Below are positions 1 to 10,890 of a stretch of 64,000 nt of DNA, in pieces. The stretch comes from Lepidodermella squamata (taxonomy: Eukaryota; Gastrotricha). The stretch lies in the NCBI GenBank assembly GCA_047495785.1, contig JBLDXI010000046.1:1116001-1180000 (forward strand). The letters are read 5' to 3'. The notes under the pieces were generated by a model that had not been told where the DNA came from, ran no database searches, and was given only the letters and a program-made list of their open reading frames with translations. The translations under genes were made by a program, and so were the position numbers. Positions within the stretch are counted from its first letter, which is position 1; every line of letters starts with the position of its first letter.

Positions 1-793
1 ATGCCCATGGGCATTACGCAGCATGTGCTTTTTGAGTGATGACAAAAATTCACGCCCATAAGCGCGAGTTTGATGACTCATCAGAATTTCCGCCCTGTGG
101 TGTCATGAGCAAATTTGAGATGATAAGTAAGGTCTGTTTATAAGTAGGAAACTATTTTGAGTATATTCTGAATTCGCGGAACTAACACGACGAATCATCT
201 ATCATCCGTGGCCAATCAGCCATCAATCAGCTATCAGTATTTGAATTTTACGAGCTCAGAAAACCTGCGGCTAACCCTTGAGATTTGACAAAATTAATAT
301 TAAAATAAATGTATAATTATTTTTAATTGCTAAATTTGTAAAAAAAAAAATTTTTTATTGCAACCTTGAATTTTCACCGTTGGCGGTAAAAGTACGGAGC
401 ACGTTCTCGCCGGATTTCTTGAGTTGCACGCTAATTTTTCTGATTTCTGGGCTGCGAAGTCGCTTTTTTCATCGTGTGAACTGAAATTTCCTACCGTTCC
501 TTGTAGAACTGATAATGTAGAATAATACTGTCGATTCAGATTTTATCTAGACATTTATTTAAGCATTTTTACCTATCAAATTCACCTGTCACCCCTGCTA
601 TTTTCATCCTCCACGCAATCTTTTTCATATATAAAGTTCAGAAGGAAAATTAGCCATACTCCGCATTCATTGTTTTTTTAATGCTTTGTTATTTTTCTGT
701 TTTAGCGTTACATATTTTTGAACAACCGCGTGCACGGTCGGTTATCGGATACCGGTGCATACTCTATTATTAGAATTAGAACTAGACATAAAA
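1..793. other. AT-rich region upstream of the orphan gene
   Basis: I see no gene here. A perfect TGATGACTCATCA dyad lies near position 70, and a TATATAAA string near 628 is a possible core promoter for the plus-strand gene that begins at 794. The rest is low-complexity AT-rich sequence. Confidence 0.4.
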
Positions 794-1735
794 ATGTCGC
801 ATCCGCTTCTGCTGGTCAATTTCTTGAAGCCGGGAAAAGGCGAAATCGAAAATGTGAATAACTCGATAGATTGGTACAACGATGATATAAGAAAATGGGA
901 AGATAAGCTTAAGGCTACACTTCATGCGTGTCAACTGGTTGGTCGAGCGATTCAAGCTAATCCCGATTTCGGCCTTGCTCTTAATGATCCGCCGCTCGTC
1001 AATTTCCTGGTTGAAAGCATAGGCTTTGACATCAAGGATTTGCCGGACCTCAAGCTGCGAAAGTTTCCTAATCCTGTTGACGAGGCAGATGGCAGCGAAA
1101 ATCAGTCAGATGAGGAGTCTTCGCCAAAAAAACCAAAATTACTAGAAACGGTAGTTACTTTTACATATTGGTGTTTTGGTGTAAGCTATTCTATTTCAAT
1201 GTTAGGTATTCTGCGGAAAAACACACCGTGTCGATACTGACAAAGGCTTGATGCGTTTTCTCAAAGAAAGTTTGCGTGATGATGAAATGAGTCCCAGCTG
1301 CTCGCAAGAACTTCATGCTCAATCTACGATTCAATATGCTGTCATTTGTATTAAACATGGCATCAAACTGTTCAAGAATGGAAAGAGCGATAAACTCATG
1401 AACGGTAATATTATATTTCGATTTCACTCTAGATTTAACGCATGTATTCTTTTACAGCTTTTTTGCTGGGAAAATACCTAAGTGTTACTAAAGATATCTT
1501 CTACGCTAATCGAATGACTGGCGGGACTAAGATGAAGTATGTTGATTGGGTCTTTGACAATTTCAAACTTCGAAAAGCTATGACTTATAGGCATATTCAG
1601 TTGTACCAAATTTACAAATCTTTCCCTAAGCTCATGCGCTGCTGTGTGTCTATTCAGAAAATGATTGATCTAGGGGATAGGATTATTCATCTGTGTGAGA
1701 ATAATGATGAGTGGAAGCAAATTTGGAAAGATTAG
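794..1735 (+). CDS. Orphan three-exon gene, 277-aa acidic/nuclear-like protein
   Basis: Three exons, 794-1150, 1206-1404 and 1458-1735, join in frame across GT-AG introns of 55 and 53 bp to give 277 codons. The ATG at 794 is chosen because the reading frame and both splice phases agree with it. The N-terminal third ends in an acidic/serine stretch followed by a basic SPKKPKLL patch that could be a nuclear signal. The C-terminal exon is helical and basic, running from LLGKYLSVTKDIF to MTYRHIQLYQIYKSFPKL, and ends with an acidic Trp-containing tail. AATAAA at 1824-1829 is a plausible polyadenylation signal. I do not recognise the family. The palindrome array directly downstream suggests a DNA-binding or mobile-element protein, which is inference. 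Confidence 0.6.
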
Positions 1736-1839
1736 AGCGGGATTTTGGACGACTGGTTTTTGGGCAATTTTTTAAAGATATTCTGAAATTCGAATCACAC
1801 AGATGAAGAGCTGAACAACCTTTAATAAATCATTAGAAA

Positions 1840-2223
1840 AGTCTATTCGAGTAGACTATTTGGTGACTCATCTTGATGATTCATCATTAGTCTACTCGAA
1901 TAGACTCTTGGTTTTGCTGATCTTATTTGTTATTAGTCCTTTTCTACTTGTTGATGTTAATTGTCTTCTTCGGTAGACTATGATTACGCTTCTTTAAAAA
2001 TTTACCATTTAGAAAAAACATCATAGGTCATTCTTCATGTTATTAATATTCTGATTCATGTGACAGTCTATCACAGTAGACCTTCTTTCGCTATGAATAT
2101 TTGAGATTCACTCATCACTAATATTCGGATTAAGTCTATTGCGATAGACCTTTTGTGATTGAAACGATGACAGACTTCTGTATCTGATTTTTGAATCTTA
2201 TGAATAGTCTATTCTAGTAGACT
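1840..2223. repeat. Array of six 18-bp palindromes
   Basis: Six 18-bp dyads of form AGTCTA-N6-TAGACY occur at 1840-1857, 1889-1906, 1962-1979 (degenerate), 2065-2082, 2133-2150 and 2206-2223. The first reads AGTCTATTCGAGTAGACT. The first two are reverse complements of each other and could also form one large hairpin. Start-to-start spacing is 49, 73, 103, 68 and 73 bp. The array begins about 100 bp after the stop codon of the orphan gene. Repeated protein-binding sites, or subterminal sites of a mobile element, are the simplest readings. Confidence 0.8.
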
Positions 2224-2722
2224 TTTTGTGTGAGATATCTACTGTTTAGCTTTTGTGAATCTTGCCTAAATTTTTAATGTTTATCCAGATTTTACTAGGA
2301 CGATGTTTCAGATGTTCATTTCAAATGAAGTGTGTTTTCGAATTAATTTCTTCAGAATTTTTGAAGTTGAATAAAAATTGCTCACGAATGGTTTTCAGTT
2401 TTTGAATAACACGCATGAGATGATGAACAGCCGGAGAGCAGGAGTTCCTATTCGGAGTAAATTTCATTTCTTGGGGCTGTTCTGAAAGGCACCCCTTTTC
2501 AGGCTGTTTTCAAATTTTCAAGATCGGAAAATTCGGATGGCCGGTGAAACTCAATTTAATTTTAGCTGGATATGCCTGGGCGGCGATTTTGACTCATTGG
2601 TGATGATTTTTGCATTTCGCAGAGCCCATGCGAAATGCCGAAGATTTGCCGCGGAGAATATGATAAAAGATGAAAATTTTATTTTGAGGCGGCTGGCTTA
2701 GGATCGGCAGATTCCTACTGCT
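2224..2722. other. Non-coding stretch with two hairpins
   Basis: No gene is visible. A perfect 10-bp inverted repeat with a 7-nt loop occupies 2612-2638 (GCATTTCGCA / TGCGAAATGC). A weaker hairpin, CTGAAA / TTTCAG, lies at 2482-2502. Confidence 0.5.
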
Positions 2723-3502
2723 ATCATCAACTTTGGTGGCTTCGGAATATTAATTAGCACCTTATGAATATTCATATTTTTCAAACTATTAAAACTTCTT
2801 GGTCTGTCCGAGTTACAATTTTTATTTTTAGTTGAGTTGAACCCAAGCTTGGAGCTAAAAATAGTTCGGGCGAGTGTGAGATATTTTTAGTTTCAACTCA
2901 ACAAATTCCTGACCGTGCGTAACTTTTGATTTTCACTGTAGATCACGCTTATGCACTTGAGGCAAAAAGAATGACCGCATTTCGGCAAATTTCGTGGCTC
3001 CAAATAAAACTCGTGGCAAATCGAGCACGACAATGGCTGAAGTGAAACAATCGAAAAAGTTCGAAAGGGACAAATAAACCATTTGGTATTTTACGTCACC
3101 AACGTTCTCAACATCGCTTATTATTCGCTGTTTCGGGGGTGGCGAGCTCATAATCTTGACAAATTTTCGTGCCAAAATTCTAAAAATGAAACGAAACAGC
3201 AATTATCAACAAATGGCAGTTCCGCCGAAATCTCAAGTTCGCCTACAAGTTATTCGGAAATCCCTGAAAGCTCGACACTTTTGACCATTTCGTCGCGCTT
3301 CAGCGATTTTGCAGGCGCTAAGGGGTGGATTTTTCGCGCCAGCAAGGTATTCCCAGAGAATTTTGAAATCAAATAGATTTTAGAGGCGAATCCTGCCGCC
3401 AGCATAATCACAGATTCCTCCGAATAATTTTCATTTCATTCTTTTCTTGTTTTGCTCCTCTTTTCGCATACAACCAACAGTCTTAAAACACTACGACCCC
3501 GG
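2723..3502 (+). repeat. 780-bp direct repeat, left copy
   Basis: This block recurs at 10891-11670 with a constant offset of 8168 bp. I saw no mismatch while reading the two side by side. It carries relic exons of the RING/ankyrin family on the minus strand. The left edge is at ATCATCAACTTTGG and the right edge at CTACGACCCCGG. Sequence outside these limits differs. Confidence 0.9.
2934..3400 (-). pseudogene. Relic junction: ankyrin tail plus RING leader and half RING exon
   Basis: Read on the minus strand, the end of an ankyrin exon (stop near 3249) is followed 98 bp later by an exon-1 leader starting at 3151 (MSSPPPKQR...). A GT intron follows, then a RING exon beginning at 3036. That exon keeps the first Cys pairs and the CGHSFCLKC core, then leaves the family pattern after position ~2940, before the last RING Cys pair. 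It is a 3'-truncated copy that still shows the tail-to-leader layout seen intact at 26.9 and 53.0 kb. Confidence 0.75.
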
Positions 3503-3503
3503 C

Positions 3504-3612
3504 AGACAGATCTCGAATGTCGAGAAAAACCGAACGTGTACGCAGTATCATTCAATGAAATTGAGAGGGTGACCTTAGCGGATGTGAAACTATGCGTAGA
3601 TCTCTGCAAGCA
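3504..3612 (+). pseudogene. Captured fragment of the PAN-like secreted gene
   Basis: This stretch matches exon 2 of the gene at 9907-10297. About 48 bases starting with GACAGATCTCGAATGTCG are the same, then similarity falls off. It encodes the start of the Cys-rich domain (LECREKPNVYAVS...) but has no signal-peptide exon and runs directly into RING relic sequence. It joins the 780-bp block without a gap, so it marks a rearrangement breakpoint. Confidence 0.7.
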
Positions 3613-3735
3613 AAAACCGCAAGCAAAAAGAATGACCGCATTTCGGCAAATTTCGTGGCTCCAAATAAAACTCGTGGCAAATCGAGCACGATAATGATTG
3701 AAGTGAAATAATCCAAAATTTTCGAAAGGGAGAAA
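3613..3735 (-). pseudogene. Second RING exon fragment
   Basis: This is a diverged copy of 2955-3080: a minus-strand half RING exon (CGHSFCLKC region) ending at an intron acceptor. The sequence that should continue into intron 1 is interrupted at 3744 by the 2-kb transposon. The matching exon-1 leader lies on the far side of the insertion near 5856. Confidence 0.65.
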
Positions 3736-3743
3736 TAAACCAT

Positions 3744-5788
3744 TTGCACTTTTTTTCGTGCACAGTGCCTAATATTAGTGTGCACGACTGTTACCAGGCC
3801 ATCGTGCACACGCACTAGGTCATTCACACATGCCAGTACTTTAAAATTTCAAAACGCTATAATTCTCCCAATTTTAATTTTAAAAAATTGAAAATTTGCA
3901 GCCACATAATATTCGCCAAGCGAAGACTAACAAATTTTACCCGATGAAAATCGAGTGAAAAATCAGCGAGATAAAAATTATATAAAATTCAGCCCATAAT
4001 TAACAGCAATAATATAGTCGGCCACGCTAATTACCTGAGTGCGCGCGTATTCCGAAATATAGGTCAAGGCGCCAGAGAAATTTTTTCACCTATTTTTCAT
4101 CATTTCATTTCAAATTTATAGAGATTGACCGAAGGAACAAGGCCATTATAAATAGCCGTAAAATATGCAAATTCCAAATTACGAAAAAAAATAGATAACT
4201 AGGATGCCTTTCTGACCCATCCTTCTCTTTCTACACTTTTGATCTATAGTCATCAAGGCCGAGAAGCGTCCATTTGATTCTGGTTAAATTTATTTAAATA
4301 TATATGAAAATTACAATTATTGAAAATAACACCCATTTTTCATTTGATAAGACATCAATAGACCTGTCGCTTATTCGCTGTGGAGGTGTGCTTACGTCTT
4401 GCTAATTTTTTCCATATTCAGTCGCAAATTGTCTCTTGGAATCTGATTTCCAAATCGCCCTGTCATAAACCGTTGATTTTCTACGATTTTTTGAAAATTT
4501 CAACTTTTTCCGAAAATAGAGGAAAACACCCCATTTTGTTGATCACGACAGCCGCAGCGGCAGCCCACTAGGATTCCATAGGGCTGCCGCGTAAAATTAA
4601 TGAGACCCCTGCCGCGTCCGCCCGGCCCTGCCAAAAAAACGTGACCCAGGTCACATTCCATTACCTGTAATAAAATCTCAAGCCCCGTATAAAGGCATAT
4701 GCGCGCCGACCAAAGGGAGGCGCGCTCCGATAATTGACCTGACACAATTAAATGACCCAGGTCACTATTATTGCGCACGCGCTTCTTTGCGGCCAAAGAG
4801 ACAATAAATGACCCTATAAAACAGGGATGCGCGCCGACCGCAGGTGGACGCGTCCAGTAAAAAAAATTATTCCTGATTTTACCTATTATCTCAATTATAA
4901 TTATCAAGCAATGGCCCTGAAGACAATAAATAAACCAGATTAAAAAATGAGGTAGCCACGAGAGAAAATAAATGACCCAATTTAAAACGAACACGCGACC
5001 GCAGGGAGCGTGTCCCAGATTGAATTAAAGAGTTAAAATGAAACCGCAAATACGCAAGAACAATGCGCCGAGCGCTCCCAATAATTATTTAAAAATATTA
5101 CTCGCGCCGACGAAGGAGGCGCGTCCAAAAAAAATTTAACAAAAATTACACGAAATAAGGTAATAATATTTTGTCTGATTTTCCCGATTTTAGTAGCAAC
5201 AAACCAGACCCAATTGGACGCTTCTCGGCCTTGATGGCTAGATCAAAAATGTAGAAATGAGAAGGATGGGTCAGTTGGTAGAAATTAAAATAGCGCGCTC
5301 GCGCCGACGAAGGAGGCGCGTCCAATAAAAATTAAAATTAAAATCTCAAAACAAGAAATATTATTTCTGATTTTACCGATTTTTAAGGTAATAAATACGG
5401 TTTCATGTTTGAGTACAGCGTCCCGCGCGCGCTAATAACCGCAATCAAGGTGCACGCACTATTCCCTATATTATATATGTTTGAGTACGGGCGCGGTAAT
5501 TATCGGCGATTTAATTACTGGTCCTCACTAGGTCGTGCAAGATCCGTCGTGCACAGCTAAATTTTAAACGCGACAAATTGTAAATAAATGATCTGATCCA
5601 TTACATAGACCTCCTTAGCCCGATAATGCTGATATAAAATTTAACCGTTTTATTCTGCCCGGTTATTTTTAAAATCGACCGAAATGATTTTTAAAGCCTG
5701 ACAAAAGTGAGACTGACATTTTCATCGTGCACGGCCGTCGTGCACACTATATAATAATGCCCAATGTGCACGATAGAAAAGTGTATAA
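3744..5788 (+). mobile_element. Non-autonomous TIR element, left copy (2.05 kb)
   Basis: This is the inverted partner of 14051-16191. One end reads TTGCACTTTTTTTCGTGCAC; the reverse complement of the other reads TTATACACTTTTCTATCGTG, so the element has imperfect ~45-bp terminal inverted repeats rich in GTGCAC. No transposase is encoded, and the hydrophobic open frame at 4500-4994 is only AT/GC repeat sequence. The interior holds GC-rich GCGCGCC/GGCGCGC dyads and two TGACCCAGGTCA palindromes (4642, 4753). It sits in what was intron 1 of a relic family gene. The 780-bp block supplies an approximate empty site at about 3080-3105. Confidence 0.8.
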
Positions 5789-5814
5789 TTTTACATCACT
5801 AACCTTCAACATAC

Positions 5815-6180
5815 ATCAACATCGGTTTTTCGGTGTTTCGGGGGTGGCGAGCTCATAATCTTGATAACATTTCTAGCTAAATTTCTAAAAATGAAAGGAA
5901 GCAGCAATTTTCGACAAATGGCAGTTCCGTCGAAATCTCACGTTCGCATAAAAGCTATTCGGAAATTCGTGAAAGCTCGACACTTTTGACCATTTCGTCA
6001 CGCTTCAGCGATTCTGCAGGCGCTAAAGGAATTTTCGCGCCAGCAAGGTTTGCCAAGAGAAGAGTGAATTCAAATATTTGCTGACTGCCACGCCGAGCGG
6101 CTAAAACCGGCGTAGTTCTTCGATTATATCAACAGCATAGATTTTAGAGGCGAATTCTGCCGCCAGATTATTCCGAATAA
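5815..6180 (-). pseudogene. Relic family junction: ankyrin end and exon-1 leader
   Basis: On the minus strand a degraded ankyrin exon (6175 to about 5950, with AAEFASKIYAVD-like and SLKRDE-like remnants) precedes an exon-1 leader starting at 5856 (MSSPPPKHRK...). Spacing between the ankyrin stop and the leader ATG is again about 95 bp. Both parts carry frame damage, and the leader's partner RING exon is cut off by the adjacent transposon. Confidence 0.65.
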
Positions 6181-6234
6181 TTGTGATTTCATTCTTTTCT
6201 TGTTTTGCTCCTCTTTTCGCATACAACCGACAGT

Positions 6235-6645
6235 TATCGCAGTCTTCGCATACAACTGACTTCGCCGCGCACAGCCGCCTGCTTTCGCCCGCTGAGCGGA
6301 AGTACCCAGCCCTGGAGAAGGAGTGTCTCGTGGTTGTGTTTTCGTGCGACTGGTTCAGAGAATACATGCTTGGCATCAGACTCGTCCTCGAAACCGACCA
6401 CAAGGCGCTCCTGTAGCTTCAGACGCTGCGTGACCCGAGCAAGCGAGTTTGGCGTTGGCTTGAGTAGTTGGACGACTACCAGTTCGATCTGGTACACCGC
6501 CCTGGTCGCCTAAACTTCGCCGACGGCCTCTCGCGGCCCTCAGTCGATTCCTACGAAAAACTTCGGAAAGAAAAATTGGTACCTGATGTAGTTTTCTCGT
6601 CCGCTTCAGAAGAGGCTCGTTCATTTTATAAAAACATCAAATTCT
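6235..6645 (+). mobile_element. Ty3/gypsy-type pol fragment (RNase H region)
   Basis: Translated pieces in two frames match the RNase H region that follows the reverse transcriptase in gypsy-type retrotransposons: a SRLLSPAERKYPALEKEC box, LETDHKALL, then a broken continuation ending in FADGLSRPS. A stop codon and a frame change make it inactive. It has no LTRs, no integrase and no protease next to it. It is a decayed host-genome fragment. Confidence 0.75.
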
Positions 6646-8211
6646 AACTATAAAAAGGAAACAACTGTCACGGTGAGCAGCAGCCGAAAATAATTTTATT
6701 ATTAGGCTCGTTCTTTTTAAAAAAAAATTCAAATTTACCAAAGGCACAATAATCACTTTAAGTTTATATAGTCAAGCATGGCGATTTCGTCAGATTTCCA
6801 TTTCAACGCTCTGGTTCCAAACAAACTTTGTTTTGAATAACGAAAAATCTGTCAGACATCAATTCGCCCGAATAGTTGAGTAATTCGAAAATGGCATTGC
6901 CCTGTTTGAAAAATATTATACCGCGTGCCACGCATTTTCTTTTATTCATCGTTGTTCTGTTGCTCTTGCACCGTTCCACTCTCATATAATGTTATAAGCC
7001 TAGATTATAACATAGGTTATAATACTCGCACTTCATTCATTCGCAATTTTTGCTTAAGCTTTAATTAAAGTTAGAGAAGTAATAGCGTAGCCTGTAAAAG
7101 CGGCTAGTAGCTTTTCGATAGATCGCTGTTGATCTCAAACTAAGAAAATTTCCGCCCGTTGTATCAGCTGCAAAATGCAAACTAAAGATGAGCTCGAGTT
7201 CACGGAGAGTAGATTATTTGAGAAATTATTCATCAAGTAATGTTCACACTGCGACAAACTCTTATTGTTTTTTTGGGCGTCATTTTTCGGCTTCGTATGG
7301 GGTGAGAGAGAAGCTATATGTCACGATGTAACTATGTCACTAGGTTTTAGGGTGTGGATGATTATTTGGAGCAGTGTGATTGGCAAGCCCCTCTACTGTT
7401 CGGAAAAAGGCTCCTGGCTGACGGTGAATGTAGTTAAAGTGGGTTGTCCTCGGGGTTGCTTGGGTATGCAACAACGGTTAGAGGGGTTGGAGCCGATAAG
7501 GACACGCCTTCCACCCCCTCGGCGGAGGAAGATATATTAGTCGCAAGAGACGAGTAAAGGAATCAGAGGAAAGAAGATCTATCGCAAGAGTGTAAGAAGT
7601 GGAAAGCTAAGCTAAATGCTCCCTACACTACAGAGCACTACAGAAGTCTCTGAAAATTCCAGGCTTCTGTTTTCTGTATTTTCTATTTTCGAAAGACGCT
7701 GGTCGTAAAATAAACAAAAGACGAGTGAATGAATGAGTGAAACGGGTGAAATGAGATGATGGAGCGAGCCAGCAAATTGAATTTACGAGATCTATATGAG
7801 CGCGTGAGCCTCGCTCTTGTTCTCTGCCGTGCTCGGGCCAACATACTGTAACACATACTGTAACATCGCTGAGTTGAGAATTCGCGATCAGTAATTAATT
7901 CCTTTCCAATTAATAATGGTGATCGTATTATACCACACCCGAAGCTGCTCGGGCCAACACCTCGGCCGTGAAGCGAGATTTTTCCGAATTCGTAAACGGG
8001 TCGTTTCAGAGCGGAAAGAGCGCGGAGGTCCTTACCATCGAAATCGGACCCTAAAATTTGTTTAATATCAATCTAACAAGCAAAAACATGACAATGACGA
8101 GTTTATTTGGCAAAACAGTACATCAACAAAAACGCTTTTTGATAATAATCGAAAACAAGAAAATTAAAGCCGAGTCGTGTTTTTACGATAGAAAGCAGGG
8201 GTTCTAACAGT
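6646..8211. other. Non-coding spacer with PAN-gene upstream homology
   Basis: No convincing gene is present. Positions 7020-7270 resemble the region upstream of the PAN-like gene (9410-9660), with shared AGCTTTTCGA, TTTCAGCTGC-like and GAGCTCGA(A/G)TTCAC blocks. The phrase TGCTCGGGCCAACA occurs twice, near 7830 and 7950. The open frame at 7265-7540 has no recognisable domain and I do not call it. Confidence 0.4.
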
Positions 8212-8963
8212 TCATTGCTGAAATCCGTTGAGTTCGAATATCTTGACAACATCGTCACGCTTGAAATGTTTAGCGAGCATCAGTGGGGTAAAACCGCGAC
8301 ATCTCACAGCGGCAAGTTGCGGAAATTTCTTCATAAAATTCTCTACGCCTTCTTTCCAATCCTCAGCGGTGGCAATGTGCAAAATTGACGAGCCGCTAAT
8401 TGATGGGTCAAAGGACTGAAGGGGCGAGAGGCCTTTCGAGACGAAAAATCAACCATTCTCAAACTGTGATTTCTAGCCGCTAGAATAAGAGGCGATCGTC
8501 CGAACAAATCAGTTACATTCAGCGGAGCAGCAAATTCTTCGACCAGCATTTTTGCAGTCACAATGGAAGAATTTTGTTTGGCAGCGAGCAGAATCGCCGT
8601 ATACTTTTTCCGTTCGACAACAATTTTACGGGCGAAATCAGGGTAAAAGGCGAGGATAGCCCTTACAACGTCGGTTTTACCTTGTCGAACTGCATCGACA
8701 AATCCTTGCTCGATGAAACCACGATTGTCGATATATCCCTCTTTCGCGGCAATTTCCAGAAAGAACTCCACAATTTCACCATTGCCTTTTTGAACAGCCT
8801 CGTAAAACATGTTCATTGCACATCCTTCAACATCGTTTCGTTCAAAAATCAACGAGTTTGTAAGTTCCTTTTCCGGGTCTTGAAATTGTGAAATCAAATT
8901 ATTGACAGCTTGTAAATCTTTCGATGAAATTGCTCCATAGATCTGGCGAATCAGAGCTAGTTT
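8212..8963 (-). pseudogene. Copy A: lone frameshifted ankyrin exon
   Basis: This is a complete last exon of the RING/ankyrin family without exons 1-5. It starts after a TTGGTAG acceptor at 8963 (KLALIRQIYGAIS...) and ends at a TGA at 8212-8214. Its length is 752 nt where intact relatives have 753 or more. The frame breaks near 8442, at MVDF, and resumes one base shifted as SKGLSPLQSF to the end (IFELNGFQQ). It is closest to copies L and D. It has probably lost function, unless the single missing base is an assembly error. Confidence 0.8.
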
Positions 8964-9906
8964 CTACCAATGACCAAAATACAAGTCTTATCAGCTTATG
9001 TTTGAAATGAAAATCAAGGTAAAGAAAAGAAAATCTTCAGGAAAAGGGCGATGCGAGGGCGTTGCGTACGCAACAAATAAGTGTCCAAAACTACCCGCTA
9101 ATTGCCTACTATTTCGGGACTACTCCGAAACAGCCAAAGAAAAACGAAAGAGACTAAAACAGCCAGAAAAAACAGGCAAAGTCGCTTTTGATCGCCTACT
9201 GTGAAATTTCCGAACACCAGATTCGCGAATACCAGAGTCGATTTTATCAACAGCATTGATTGTAGAGGCGAATTCCTCCGCAAACAAACTTCCCCCCAAG
9301 AATTGATGGCATTTTGTTCGTCTTTTCTTGTTTTGCTCTTTTCGCATACAACGGATAGTTTTCGGAAGAGCTACTACCCCGGCAAAACATTTTACAACGT
9401 ACATTCCTTTACATCACTTTGCACCTAAGCAGTAATTCAAGTTAGATGAGTAATACAGCGCTGTACACCGGTTAGAAGCTTTTCGAAAGCCGTTTTTGAT
9501 CATATGATCAGAAATTTAACGTCGGCTACAACGCTCGTTGTTTCAGCTGCAATTATATCGACTGAGAAGAGCTCGAATTCACAGAAAGTTGAGAAAAAGT
9601 ATTCGTCAAGTATTATTGACACCAATTTACAAAGCCTTTCGAATTGCTGTCAACTAGCGAGAAATTTTCTATCATGAAGCGTTTAACCGAGCTTCTCGCA
9701 TTGCTTCAGCTGCCTTGTTTCGCGCATGTTTGCCGTTCAGGCCATGTGACGTAGAGGCTGGTGTTTGTTAGCTTCGGTGCTCCTCACGTGCAAAAACGCC
9801 TATAAATTCTGGCAATAATCGCTTAATTTTTATGTGTTATTTTTCGAGCCATATTACAGATAAAAGCATCTTCACTTTTGTTATTCGTTTTCATCAAACC
9901 CAAGCC
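8964..9906. other. Relic ankyrin exon and upstream region of the PAN-like gene
   Basis: At 9220-9310 the minus strand reads FAEEFASTINAVDK, a fragment of an ankyrin exon of the copy G/N type. It is followed by the TTTTCTTGTTTTGCTC/CGCATACAAC block also found near 3440, 6200 and 11610. From 9410 to 9800 the sequence resembles the area upstream of the second PAN-like gene. TATAAA at 9801-9806 is the likely core promoter, 106 bp before the ATG. Confidence 0.55.
9801..9806 (+). promoter_or_regulatory. TATA box of PAN-like gene 1
   Basis: The sequence GCCTATAAATT lies here, and the same GCCTATAAATT occurs 97 bp before the ATG of the paralogue at 46334. The two upstream regions are otherwise only partly similar, which supports a conserved core promoter. 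Confidence 0.55.
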
Positions 9907-10297
9907 ATGTCTATGAAGCTTGCTGCCGTCTTCGCCCTGATGTTTGTCGCTAGCTTATACGCAGCCGGTAGGCTTTTTCACCAATTAATATGCTTATACG
10001 ATGTTACGATGTTGACTCTGAGCAGAAATGAAAGCGACAGATCTCGAATGTCGAGAAAAACCGAACGTGTACGCAGTATCATTAAATCAAATTGATCTGA
10101 CGACACTACCGGATGTGAAAGTATGCGTAGAAAGATGCAAGCGTAATCCGGCATGCAAGGCTGTCACACATATACCGAAGTCTAGAAGGTCCAACAACCA
10201 GTGCCACGAGCTGAGCAATTGCCATAAATGGAAAATCAATGGACCACTAACGCTAGAAATTTATGGCGAGGGTGTTACGAACTGGATCAAAGTTTGA
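9907..10297 (+). CDS. Small secreted PAN/apple-like protein 1 (110 aa)
   Basis: Two exons, 9907-9967 and 10026-10297, are separated by a 58-bp GT-AG intron placed one base into a codon, as in the paralogue at 46334. Exon 1 is a hydrophobic signal peptide (MSMKLAAVFALMFVASLYAA). Exon 2 encodes a mature domain of about 90 residues with six cysteines, including the C-x3-C step in VCVERCKRNPACKAVT that is typical of PAN/apple-type folds. The product is predicted to be extracellular; its ligand is unknown. AATAAA at 10380-10385 follows a GATGA-rich 3' untranslated region. A piece of exon 2 is duplicated at 3504-3612. The family call is moderate because no search was possible. Confidence 0.7.
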
Positions 10298-10890
10298 GCA
10301 GTCAAATGCGACAAAACTGAGAGCTTCAGCGATGAGATGAGATGATATGAGATGAGAGCTCTAACAGAGCTTGTGATCAAATAAAAGATGAAGTGGCGTC
10401 AATTTCCTTTTGAAAAATTAACCGCGTGAAATGTATGCCGTTATCGATCCAATAACACCCCCGTAAAGGCGGCACTCGCCTGCGCCTTATCCATTCTTGC
10501 TTCGACATGTTCGACAGAAATTCTGGCCGGTTCGGCAGAAAAACCGACAAGAGCAGACACGTTTTGGCAGTAAACAATATTTTCGAAGCTTCGTACAGTG
10601 ACAATCAAAAGATCCGCACGGTGGAATTGACGGGATGCACGTTGACATTTTCGCACGTGCGGAATGAGGCTGTTTATCCCCAGCAAAACGGACCAGAATG
10701 ACGTCTTTTTCACGATCTCCCAAAAATAGCTCCAAGGAAAGGGGGGTAGTTTCAATATTTGAATATATTCATGAGATGTCATAAAAATAGGACATTCTTA
10801 GTTAAGTGCCAAAAATTGCAGAAAAATTTGAGCACTTGTAATACGGTTACAACAAATCAAAAATAATTTTTCCATCATTTTTCTGACATA
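10298..10890. other. 3' region of PAN-like gene and spacer
   Basis: A GATGA/GATAT microsatellite lies at about 10331-10358, and the polyadenylation signal AATAAA at 10380-10385. Nothing else here supports a gene. Confidence 0.5.

Noticed and set aside
1840-2223. CRISPR-like repeat/spacer array
   Set aside because: Units are short palindromes with unequal spacing in eukaryotic DNA, and no cas genes are present.
4500-4994. Hydrophobic open frame, repeated at 14847-15260
   Set aside because: It lies wholly inside the non-autonomous transposon, is created by its repeated GC/AT blocks, and differs between the two copies by insertion of a repeat unit. I read it as non-coding.
7265-7540. 91-codon open frame as a gene
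   Set aside because: No domain, splice partner or codon pattern like the real exons; it lies in decayed spacer DNA.
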